Shown here: one piece after another, positions 14,194-20,109 of the stretch
How the letters are laid out: each line of letters opens with the position of its first letter
How positions within the stretch are numbered: the stretch's first letter is position 1
Source of the DNA: Clostridiales bacterium UBA7011
GTDB lineage: Bacteria; Bacillota; Clostridia; Oscillospirales; Butyricicoccaceae
Length of the DNA: 20,109 nt
Assembly (NCBI GenBank): GCA_002449635.1
Contig: DJXF01000109.1
Coordinates: forward strand, 1-20,109
Direction: 5' to 3'
The notes under the pieces: model-generated
Seen by the model: the letters and a program-made list of their open reading frames with translations, nothing else
What the model was told of the DNA's origin: nothing
The model's database searches: none
Program-made: the position numbers and the translations under genes

Positions 14194-14222
14194 ATTATAC
14201 CGTTCCCCGTTCAAAAAGTCAA
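14194..14222 (-). promoter_or_regulatory. Sigma-A promoter of paralogue 2
   Basis: On the minus strand: TTGACT (14217-14222), 17-bp spacer, TATAAT (14194-14199). The -35 overlaps the stop codon of the upstream paralogue. A small inverted repeat ATGAT-GCGA-ATCAT lies near the start site (about 14169-14182). Confidence 0.88.
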
Positions 14223-15670
14223 GTAATCGACCGATGGGAACGCGCCGGCTCATCCGCCCTCAGCTTGACAAAATAATAGATTGCTGCGAGCACCGCGGCG
14301 AGATAAAATGAGGCATTCGGCCGTCGCAGAACACCTGCCGTACAGTAGATATGAACGAGCAGCATACACAGGGAAATGCCAAACGCACCCGCTTCCAGCG
14401 TCACATATCGGGAAAAATCGCGCACCATTGCGCGGATAATCAGCCAGATAAAATACAGCAGGAACAGCAGAAATGCAAGCAGACCGACCGCGCCATAGAG
14501 GAAAAAGATGCCGTGAAAGTCATTTTCCACATCGTACGTCTCGCCGTCCCATGTCATATCGGGCAGCTCCAGTCCGAACACAACGCCCGGCCATCCGACA
14601 TCCTCCATCAGGAAATGACAGTATGTGATTTTCATTTCCCGCCATCCGGACAGGCGTTCCGCATCACGGGTATATCCGTATTGCTCCATTACGCGATGTG
14701 CGCCGAAACGCTCGACCAGTCCGCCGAGATGCTCTTCATAGACCGGCAGCAGGCAGATATCCGGCGATTGCTCTGCCGTTGTCCCGTTGAGACGTTCTGC
14801 CTCGGCAATCATTTCATCCGCCTTTTGCTGTTTTTCCCGCACAATATCCTGATGCATCGCCTGATTGCGATACATCGGTGAAACGGTATAGCCCGCGGCG
14901 CACAGCAGCGCACCGCACAGGAGAACAGCCGCGGCACGCTTGTGCAGGCTGCGGCAAAGAAGCATGACGATCACCAGTCCGCCCGCACAAACGAAAACCG
15001 CGAGATAAGCCAGGCGTGTGGCAAACAGATACAGGGCGGCAAACGAAAGCACGGTGCTGACGATGATGTGCGGCAGCCGTTTTTTGCGAATCGCCTGCAT
15101 GAGCACGACCGGAACAAGTGCAGATAAAATCGCACTTTGTGAGTTTGCAAAATAAAACCAGCCGAGCAGACCGATCGACTTGTTTGGGTATGTATACGGA
15201 TTCGTACCCGTCACGGCGCTGAGTATCTCGACGAGAATAATCACACAGAAATTGATGGTAAAGCCGCGTTCCATCGCGGCATAGCCGTCCTCTCCGCTCT
15301 CTTCCAGAAACGTGACAAAGCAAAGCGTAAACAGCGGAATCTGAGCGACGCGGATATAATTTGTCAAATCCGACACGGGATCGTTATACCCTGCCGTGCT
15401 GCATGCCCATATATGACCCGCGGCAAGCAGCAGCAAAACAGCACCCAGCAGAATATATCTGCGCCGCCTTTGAGAGAGCAGGAAACCGCTCAGCCCAACA
15501 ACAGCGAGCACGCCAAATCGCAGCAAGAGCGATACCGTATTGCCTGCTCCCGCTGCCGTCAGCCAGTAGGAAACAACATCCATCACCGGCTGAACAACAA
15601 ACAACAGAAGCATGAGCTGCGGCAGATATCGTCGCATCATTCTGCCCCCAGCGGACTGATTGTTTTCCAT
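14219..15670 (-). CDS. O-antigen ligase/polymerase-like polytopic membrane protein (paralogue 1)
   Basis: 483-residue membrane protein of the same family and topology as its downstream neighbour. Shared marks include QPVMDVVSYW at 27-36, LTNYIRVAQIPLFTLCF near 102-118, NSQSAIL at 176-182, ATRLAYLA, YDVENDFHGIFFLYG and GVLRRPNASFYL. A large external loop lies roughly between residues 270 and 375. Membrane glycan ligase or polymerase activity is inferred from the family only. The ATG at 15670 is chosen because GGGGAG lies 9 nt upstream; an upstream in-frame ATG at 15757 would overlap the spoIIR coding end and lacks a ribosome site. It starts 19 nt after spoIIR, so the two are co-transcribed. 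Confidence 0.75.
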   Translation of the reverse strand: MENNQSAGGRMMRRYLPQLMLLLFVVQPVMDVVSYWLTAAGAGNTVSLLLRFGVLAVVGLSGFLLSQRRRRYILLGAVLLLLAAGHIWACSTAGYNDPVSDLTNYIRVAQIPLFTLCFVTFLEESGEDGYAAMERGFTINFCVIILVEILSAVTGTNPYTYPNKSIGLLGWFYFANSQSAILSALVPVVLMQAIRKKRLPHIIVSTVLSFAALYLFATRLAYLAVFVCAGGLVIVMLLCRSLHKRAAAVLLCGALLCAAGYTVSPMYRNQAMHQDIVREKQQKADEMIAEAERLNGTTAEQSPDICLLPVYEEHLGGLVERFGAHRVMEQYGYTRDAERLSGWREMKITYCHFLMEDVGWPGVVFGLELPDMTWDGETYDVENDFHGIFFLYGAVGLLAFLLFLLYFIWLIIRAMVRDFSRYVTLEAGAFGISLCMLLVHIYCTAGVLRRPNASFYLAAVLAAIYYFVKLRADEPARSHRSIT

Positions 15671-15689
15671 AAACACCGTCTCCCCTTCT

Positions 15690-16301
15690 CTATTTCCACA
15701 CACTGCGCAGATTGCCCAACAGCTCTGCCGTGCGAAAGCGAACCTGATAGGATGCACCTTCCCGATGAATGAATCCGGACTCCTCTTCCGTCAGCATTTC
15801 CTCCCCGCCTGCGGCATCCATACAGAGTGACGGATACAGCACACACCACCAGTTGTGACCGGCAGCATTTCCAATGCGGATCTGCAGGCCTTCATATTCA
15901 CCGGCGGGCAGTGCAAATTCCGCATAATCCCGTGTCGGATACCATTCGTGCGCAAGGCAGGCTGTGACATGCTCTTTGTGGCCGCTGCGGTATACTTCGC
16001 GCTGTGCCGCATTTGCTATCTCCTGCATATGTTCGCGCAAAAGCATCTGTGCATCTTCCCTGCTGTCTGCGCGCTGTGTCAGCGGCTGCATGACTTCCAG
16101 CACACGGTCGCGCACACGCAGTTTGACAGCCTGATCTTCCTCGCTGTCTGAATGGGCGACAACGCGCAGGCGCAAAATATCCTCAGACAGATCATTTTGT
16201 GCCTGATCGCAGAACGCGGCATAACAGAGCACAAAAAACAGCGTCAAGGCAATGGCGCACTCCAGGCGGCTGCGAATGGTATTTTTTGCTTTCATTTTCA
16301 T
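15690..16301 (-). CDS. spoIIR: Stage II sporulation protein R
   Basis: 203-residue SpoIIR, made in the forespore and exported to the intermembrane space, where it triggers SpoIIGA to process pro-sigma-E in the mother cell. One N-terminal hydrophobic segment (about residues 12-31) serves for export. The family core follows: LRLRVVAHSDSEEDQAVKLRVRD at 43-65, and later GNAAGHNWWCVLYPSLC. Identity is therefore strong, and it marks the organism as a spore former. AAAGGAAG precedes the first ATG (16301). It lies 44 nt after ispE; that gap carries a candidate sigma-F promoter and an 8-bp hairpin overlapping the ribosome site. Downstream it is coupled to a ligase-like membrane protein. Confidence 0.95.
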   Translation of the reverse strand: MKMKAKNTIRSRLECAIALTLFFVLCYAAFCDQAQNDLSEDILRLRVVAHSDSEEDQAVKLRVRDRVLEVMQPLTQRADSREDAQMLLREHMQEIANAAQREVYRSGHKEHVTACLAHEWYPTRDYAEFALPAGEYEGLQIRIGNAAGHNWWCVLYPSLCMDAAGGEEMLTEEESGFIHREGASYQVRFRTAELLGNLRSVWK

Positions 16302-16308
16302 CGGCTTC

Positions 16309-16331
16309 CTTTCGATGGGTGTTATCGAAAG
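16309..16331 (-). promoter_or_regulatory. Ribosome-site-masking hairpin upstream of spoIIR
   Basis: Perfect 8-bp inverted repeat CTTTCGAT / ATCGAAAG with a 7-nt loop. On the mRNA the 3' arm includes AAAG of the AAAGGAAG ribosome site. Only transcripts that begin upstream of 16331 carry both arms. Confidence 0.6.
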
Positions 16332-16358
16332 TATTGCCGGCTGTGTCAGCGTTTAATC
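16329..16358 (-). promoter_or_regulatory. Candidate sigma-F promoter of spoIIR
   Basis: On the minus strand GATTA (16354-16358), 15-bp spacer, GGCAATACTT (16329-16338). This agrees at 4/5 with the sigma-F -35 GYWTA and 9/10 with the -10 GGnrAnAHTR. The -35 overlaps the last codons of ispE. SpoIIR is a known sigma-F target in Bacillus, which supports the call. Confidence 0.5.
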
Positions 16359-17227
16359 TGTGCCGCTGTACAAAAATCCGTCAAAAATGTTTCCGGATAC
16401 CGCTCGGAGAGAATCCGGCAGGCATTCTGTGCGGCACTTTTATCGGAAAACAGCCCGAAATTTGACGGACCGGAGCCGCTCATTATTGCACCTGACGCGC
16501 CGAGCTGCCGCAATGTCCCGCAGATTTCGTCAACCTCCGGATGCATCGCCGCGGTCACGGGCTGCATGATGTTGCACAGCAGCTGTGCCACACGAGCGGC
16601 ATCTCCCGCCGCCAATGCCGCGCACATCGCCTCCGTATCCGGACGTTCGACAATATCCGCTGCATCAATCGCACGGTAAATCTGTGGTGTGGAGACCGCA
16701 ATAGGCGGCTTGCACAGTACCACATTTGTCTGCGGCGCATCCGGCAGGCGCGTCAGCTCTTCGCCAATGCCCTGCGCGAGCATTGTGCCGCCCGCAATGC
16801 AGAACGGTACATCTGCACCCAGCCTGACGCCCATTTCCATGAGTTTTTTCTCTCCCAGACGGGTATCATACAGATCATCCAGCAAAACCAGAACTGCGGC
16901 GGCATCTGTGCTGCCTCCGGCAAGCCCGGCGGCAACCGGAATGTGTTTTTCGACGACAATGGATATTCCGTCACATGCGACACCTGTCTCCTGAAAAAAC
17001 AGCTCTGCTGCCCGATAAGCCAGATTGCTGCTGTCCGCAGGCAAATCCGTGTGTTCCAACCGCAGTTCAAGATCGGAACGACCGGTTCCCGTGCAAACGG
17101 ATACCACATCATGTACACCGATGGACTGCATGACCATACACACATCATGATAGCCGTTCGGACGCCGTCCTGTGACGTCCAACGTCAAATTGATTTTTGC
17201 ATGTGCTTCTACTGATGCTCGCTTCAT
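16346..17227 (-). CDS. ispE: 4-diphosphocytidyl-2-C-methyl-D-erythritol kinase
   Basis: 293-residue GHMP kinase that phosphorylates CDP-methylerythritol with ATP in the MEP pathway of isoprenoid synthesis. The N-terminal AHAKINLTLDVTGRRPNGYH carries the catalytic lysine K11. The glycine-rich ATP loop PVAAGLAGGSTDAA spans 97-110, and GADVPF carries the catalytic aspartate D139. The third GHMP motif GAIMSGSGPSNFG lies near the C-terminus. Length matches the family. AGGAGA precedes the ATG. The gene sits 14 nt after the PHP phosphatase and 44 nt before spoIIR in one operon, so housekeeping transcription would run on into spoIIR. Confidence 0.96.
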   Translation of the reverse strand: MKRASVEAHAKINLTLDVTGRRPNGYHDVCMVMQSIGVHDVVSVCTGTGRSDLELRLEHTDLPADSSNLAYRAAELFFQETGVACDGISIVVEKHIPVAAGLAGGSTDAAAVLVLLDDLYDTRLGEKKLMEMGVRLGADVPFCIAGGTMLAQGIGEELTRLPDAPQTNVVLCKPPIAVSTPQIYRAIDAADIVERPDTEAMCAALAAGDAARVAQLLCNIMQPVTAAMHPEVDEICGTLRQLGASGAIMSGSGPSNFGLFSDKSAAQNACRILSERYPETFLTDFCTAAQIKR

Positions 17228-17241
17228 ATCAAATCTCCTGT

Positions 17242-18117
17242 TTACAGCCTGTGCTGAATCGCCTGTCCGTTTTCAAAATCTGTCACATACGAAAACCCAA
17301 ATGCGCGCAGACGGTCAAGCGCCTGTGAAATACCATACCCGATGGTTTCCGGTGCGTGGGAATCCGAACCGACCGTAATATATTCGCCGCCCAGCTCACG
17401 GTAGCGCCGAAGCACACAATCTTCCGGCCCCACTGCCTGCTGCCAGCCGAGCAATCCCTTGGTGTTGCATTCGAGCGCAATCCCCTGCGCAATGATTTTT
17501 CGCAGAATACAATCCACACGCTCCATATAGCCGCGCAGTGACGGCTGATTATGCGGCAGCTTCATCACACGAAGCGGATAATCAATGTGCCCGAGTATGT
17601 GAAACCGGCCAAATTGCAGCATCGCTTCCATTTCATCAAAATATGTGTGCAGAAAACTGCTCTGGTCGACTGTCTCATACCGATAAAAGTACAAATCCAT
17701 ATCGTCCGGCATCTGGTGAATGGAACCGATGACAAAATCAAAGGAATATTGGTCCAGCAGCTGATTTGCCAGCTCGGGCGCAGCATGCGGCTGCCCGAAT
17801 TCAGCACCGGCGCGCAATAGGATGCTGTCACCCGCCTGCTCGCGGCACACAGCAAGGTCATGCTGTTGTGCGGATAGGTCCGGCAGAATCATCCGGCCGC
17901 GGCGAAACGGCGCAATCTCACGCGCATATCCGTCGAAATCTACCGTTCCTGCCGGAAAATCGGCGGCCGAGAGCGATTCGCGCCGAAAAAAATCGACATG
18001 TTCCGTAAAGGCAAGGACATGGATTCCCCGCTGCACAGCCGCGTCAACATGCTTTTGGGGCATATCGGGTGCAGCATCATAGGAATAACCGGTATGCGTG
18101 TGCAGATCTATCAGCAT
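17242..18117 (-). CDS. PHP-domain histidinol-phosphatase-like protein (HisJ/HisK family)
   Basis: 291-residue metal-dependent phosphatase of the PHP superfamily. Metal-binding motifs are visible in order: H6 and H8 (DLHTHTGYS), E39-H40 (FTEHVDF), GAEFG, SIHQMPDD, GHIDYP and SDSHAPETIG. The best family match is HisJ-type histidinol-phosphatase, which releases histidinol from its phosphate in histidine synthesis. No other his gene is nearby, so another phosphoester could be the substrate. The start MLIDLHTH at 18117 is chosen because AAGGAGAC precedes it; an ATG 66 nt upstream lies at the promoter. It is first in the operon with ispE, spoIIR and a ligase-like gene. Confidence 0.85.
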   Translation of the reverse strand: MLIDLHTHTGYSYDAAPDMPQKHVDAAVQRGIHVLAFTEHVDFFRRESLSAADFPAGTVDFDGYAREIAPFRRGRMILPDLSAQQHDLAVCREQAGDSILLRAGAEFGQPHAAPELANQLLDQYSFDFVIGSIHQMPDDMDLYFYRYETVDQSSFLHTYFDEMEAMLQFGRFHILGHIDYPLRVMKLPHNQPSLRGYMERVDCILRKIIAQGIALECNTKGLLGWQQAVGPEDCVLRRYRELGGEYITVGSDSHAPETIGYGISQALDRLRAFGFSYVTDFENGQAIQHRL

Positions 18118-18154
18118 AATCTGTCTCCTTAACTTATCCAGCAAATGATACTTC

Positions 18155-18183
18155 ATTATACCGTTTTCTGACCAGAAACTCAA
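18155..18183 (-). promoter_or_regulatory. Sigma-A promoter of the PHP-ispE-spoIIR operon
   Basis: On the minus strand: TTGAGT (18178-18183), 17-bp spacer, TATAAT (18155-18160). The leader is about 30 nt. Confidence 0.88.
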
Positions 18184-18192
18184 GGTTTGTGT

Positions 18193-18221
18193 GTATAACT
18201 GCGGAAAAACTGGTCATACTG
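18193..18221 (+). promoter_or_regulatory. Candidate promoter of the DUF378 gene, sporulation sigma-G-like
   Basis: GTATA (18193-18197), 17 bp, CATACTG (18215-18221) resembles the sigma-G pattern GyATR-N18-CATnnTA with one -10 mismatch and a spacer one base short. No good sigma-A promoter is evident upstream of the gene. Confidence 0.3.
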
Positions 18222-18250
18222 AAGTACAGCATGAAAAGGAGGTTTCCGCT

Positions 18251-18451
18251 ATGGATAAAGTCATTTTGACACTCGTCATCATTGGCGCTGTCAACTGGGG
18301 CAGCATCGGCCTGTTCGGTCTGGACGTTGTCGGTGCACTGCTCGGCGGTCAGGGCGCTGTGCTCAGCCGCATCATCTATGCCGTTGTCGGTCTGGCAGGT
18401 CTCTGGGCTCTGACCTTTTACGGCAAGCTGCACGGTCCGGAGCACACCTGA
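18251..18451 (+). CDS. DUF378 family small membrane protein
   Basis: 66-residue protein with two hydrophobic helices (about residues 4-30 and 38-58) separated by a glycine-rich turn. LTLVIIGAVNWGSIGLFG is the DUF378 signature; the function of the family is unknown. The ATG at 18251 follows AAAAGGAGG with good spacing. It is a monocistronic gene divergent from the PHP-ispE operon and closed by its own terminator. The C-terminus (YGKLHGPEHT) is short and polar. Confidence 0.9.
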   Translation: MDKVILTLVIIGAVNWGSIGLFGLDVVGALLGGQGAVLSRIIYAVVGLAGLWALTFYGKLHGPEHT

Positions 18452-18468
18452 GTACCGAACCGCAAAAC

Positions 18469-18507
18469 AGGCTGTCTTTCATTCCGGAAGACAGCCTGCA
18501 CTTTTTT
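18469..18507 (+). terminator. Terminator of the DUF378 gene
   Basis: A 10-bp stem AGGCTGTCTT / AAGACAGCCT (18469-18497) is followed after four bases by TTTTTT (18502-18507). Confidence 0.92.
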
Positions 18508-18509
18508 AC

Positions 18510-18541
18510 AAAAAAGGGACAGAAACCAGTGTTTCTGTCCC
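18510..18541 (-). terminator. Terminator of ackA
   Basis: On the minus strand a perfect 11-bp stem GGGACAGAAAC / GTTTCTGTCCC with a 4-nt loop is followed by six T (18510-18515). It lies back-to-back with the DUF378 terminator, two bases apart. Confidence 0.94.
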
Positions 18542-18556
18542 TCGGAAATGGAAAGA

Positions 18557-19771
18557 TTACTCCTCGTCCTCAGCCTTTTCAACCAGACGCTTGGTATCTT
18601 CCGCGATAACCAGCTCTTCATTGGTCGGAATAACCAGAACGCGAACACGGGCGTAGTCGACGGAGATATCCATCTGACGGCCGCGGTACTTATTCTTATC
18701 CGGATCAACCTTGATGCCCAGATATTCCATATGCTCGCAGACATCCCAGCGAACCGAACGGTCATTTTCACCGACACCTGCGGTGAATACGACAGCGTCT
18801 ACGCCGCCCATTTCAGCGATGTAGGAACCGATCAGCTTCTTAACGGAGTTGATGAAGATATCCTTTGCGAGCTTTGCACGCTCATTGCCCTCGTTGATTG
18901 CGGTATCCAGGTCGCGGAAATCGGAGGATACACCGGAAACGCCCAGTACGCCGGATTCCTTGTTCATTACTTCCAGCATGTCCTCTGCGCTCTTATTTTC
19001 GTGCTCACACAGGAAAGAAATAATTGCCGGATCAATATCGCCCGAACGTGTGCCCATCGGCAGACCGGCCAGCGGTGTGAAGCCCATGGAGGTATCGACG
19101 GACTTGCCGCCCTTGATCGCGGTTACGGAAGAACCATTGCCCAGATGGCAGGTGATAACACGCAGGTGCTCCAGCGGAATGCCCAGCATCTCGGAAGCCT
19201 GCTGTGCTACATACTTATGAGAGGTTCCGTGGAAACCGTAACGGCGGATCTTATACTTCTTATAGTAGTCATAAGGGATGGAATAAATGTAATCAACCGG
19301 CTCCATCGTCTGATGGAATGCGGTGTCAAATACTGCAACCTGCGGAATATCAGCACCCATAACGTCCTTGCAGGCATCAATGCCGATCAGGTTTGCCGTA
19401 TTGTGAAGCGGAGCCAGCGGAATGCAGTCCTCAATAGCCTTGATGACAGAATCGTCAATCATAACAGAATCTGCAAAGTACTCGCCGCCGTGTACGACGC
19501 GGTGACCGACAGCATCGATTTCCTTCATCGAATCGATGACGCCCCACTCCTTATCAATCAGGATATTGATAACCGCACGGATTGCGTCAGCATGATCCTT
19601 CATCGGAACATTTTCAGAATACTTTTCGTCTTTTTCCGGATTCGTATGGGTCAAACGTCCATCAATTCCGATTCGTTCACACAGACCCTTGGCGAGAACA
19701 GCTCTGTTGTCCATGTCGAACAGCTGATACTTGAGCGAAGAACTGCCCGCATTGATGACCAGTACATTCAT
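18557..19771 (-). CDS. ackA: Acetate kinase
   Basis: 404-residue acetate kinase that makes acetate and ATP from acetyl phosphate and ADP, an energy-yielding step of anaerobic fermentation. The ASKHA fold motifs are all visible: N-terminal LVINAGSSSLKYQLF (N7, S10, S12, K14), VGHRVVHGG, FDTAFHQTM, RRYGFHGTSHKYV with the catalytic-region histidine, CHLGNGSSV, GLPMGTRSGDIDP and FTAGVGEND. Length is typical. Of two nearby ATG codons the one at 19771 is preferred, about 10 nt after AAGGAG; an ATG 9 nt upstream is too close to the site. Phosphotransacetylase (pta) is not in view on either side here. The gene has its own promoter and terminator. Confidence 0.97.
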   Translation of the reverse strand: MNVLVINAGSSSLKYQLFDMDNRAVLAKGLCERIGIDGRLTHTNPEKDEKYSENVPMKDHADAIRAVINILIDKEWGVIDSMKEIDAVGHRVVHGGEYFADSVMIDDSVIKAIEDCIPLAPLHNTANLIGIDACKDVMGADIPQVAVFDTAFHQTMEPVDYIYSIPYDYYKKYKIRRYGFHGTSHKYVAQQASEMLGIPLEHLRVITCHLGNGSSVTAIKGGKSVDTSMGFTPLAGLPMGTRSGDIDPAIISFLCEHENKSAEDMLEVMNKESGVLGVSGVSSDFRDLDTAINEGNERAKLAKDIFINSVKKLIGSYIAEMGGVDAVVFTAGVGENDRSVRWDVCEHMEYLGIKVDPDKNKYRGRQMDISVDYARVRVLVIPTNEELVIAEDTKRLVEKAEDEE

Positions 19772-19838
19772 TTCTCTCATTCTCCTTTATCATAACATTA
19801 CAAGAATATCGTCATCGCAGTACAATAAACTTATTCTT

Positions 19839-19867
19839 ATTTTACACCACCGGATAAAATTTCTCAA
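19839..19867 (-). promoter_or_regulatory. Sigma-A promoter of ackA
   Basis: On the minus strand: TTGAGA (19862-19867), 17-bp spacer, TAAAAT (19839-19844). The leader is about 60 nt. Confidence 0.75.
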
Positions 19868-19931
19868 CAGTTTTCCGCAGAAATTTGGAAGAAGAATGCA
19901 GATTCGGATTTCATTGCCCGCAAGAGGCCGG

Positions 19932-19998
19932 AAAAAACTCCCTTTCCGAAGAAAAACCAGGGGCAAATCACACCTGCACCAGCTCCGGAAAAGGGAGT
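19932..19998 (-). terminator. Terminator of a minus-strand transcript entering from the right
   Basis: On the minus strand arms at 19986-19998 and 19937-19948 (ACTCCCTTTTCCG / CGGAAAGGGAGT, one bulged base) enclose a loop of about 37 nt and are followed by a T-run (19932-19936). It probably ends a gene or small RNA lying mostly beyond the window. Confidence 0.65.
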
Positions 19999-20059
19999 CA
20001 ATTCATACAATCAGCTCTGAATCAGACTAAATTTTGTTGTGAAATTCCGTCTGTTTGGC

Positions 20060-20097
20060 GGATAAAGAACACGTTTATCCCGAAAAAAATCGGATAA
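20060..20097. repeat. Alternating GGATAA/TTATCC inverted repeats
   Basis: GGATAAA (20060-20066), TTTATCC (20074-20080) and GGATAA (20092-20097) can form two mutually exclusive hairpins sharing the middle copy. No coding frame is convincing in 19999-20109. Confidence 0.4.
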
Positions 20098-20109
20098 TTA
20101 TTCGTACTC

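Noticed and set aside
16152..17215. Long plus-strand frames opposite spoIIR and ispE
   Set aside because: Antisense shadows with no start signals; both minus-strand genes are firmly identified.
18548..19795. 415-codon plus-strand frame opposite ackA
   Set aside because: Antisense shadow of a highly conserved enzyme; no start signal or family match.
19999..20109. C-terminal end of a minus-strand protein at the right edge
   Set aside because: Two frames stay open for a short distance but encode no recognisable C-terminus, and the region is full of inverted repeats.
1..20109. CRISPR array, tRNA, rRNA or insertion sequence
   Set aside because: No regularly spaced direct repeats, cloverleaf-like sequences, rRNA segments or transposase with terminal repeats were seen on either strand.

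Overview
The window (20,109 bp, roughly 50% GC by eye) reads as ordinary chromosome of a spore-forming, Gram-positive anaerobe of the Clostridia. The reasons are a valine-type T-box in front of valS, spoIIR, DUF1540 and DUF378 proteins, AGGAGG ribosome sites, textbook sigma-A promoters with 17-bp spacers, and acetate kinase. An Oscillospirales/Ruminococcaceae-type gut bacterium is a reasonable inference, but no marker gene here fixes the genus.

Left part (1-4227): the N-terminal part of valyl-tRNA synthetase (minus strand, running off the left edge) with its promoter, T-box leader and attenuator. A divergent stand-alone XerC/D-type tyrosine recombinase follows, then a bidirectional terminator, then a convergent EamA/DMT-type exporter with its own extended -10 promoter.

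Centre (4638-10329): a tight seven-gene plus-strand operon with 4- and 8-nt overlaps between cistrons. It encodes a 107-aa [2Fe-2S] protein, a FAD/NAD-type pyridine-nucleotide-disulfide-like oxidoreductase, a 19-kDa [4Fe-4S] protein, a BFD-type [2Fe-2S] protein, a DadA/glycine-oxidase-like FAD amine dehydrogenase, a TRAP/DctM-like permease and an Asp/Glu-racemase-family protein. Together these look like a complete import, racemisation and oxidation route for an unidentified amino or imino acid. The iron-sulfur/FAD modules resemble HcnABC, opine oxidases, hydroxyproline dehydrogenases and archaeal dye-linked proline dehydrogenases, but here every module is a separate protein. This is the most interesting locus in the window.

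Right-centre (10347-14222): minus-strand trpS (TTG start); a DUF1540 mini-protein and a membrane-anchored Amidase_2 peptidoglycan hydrolase, the latter behind a candidate sigma-E-like promoter; then the second of two O-antigen-ligase-like polytopic membrane proteins.

Right (14219-18183): a minus-strand operon, hisJ-like PHP phosphatase, ispE, spoIIR and the first ligase-like protein, driven by a sigma-A promoter at 18155-18183. A candidate sigma-F promoter and a ribosome-site-masking hairpin sit just before spoIIR. They suggest that vegetative read-through mRNA is kept untranslated while forespore mRNA is translated.

Right end (18193-20109): a small DUF378 membrane protein (plus), two back-to-back terminators, acetate kinase (minus) with its promoter, and a terminator for a transcript entering from the right edge. 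No tRNA, rRNA, CRISPR array, insertion sequence or prophage was found.
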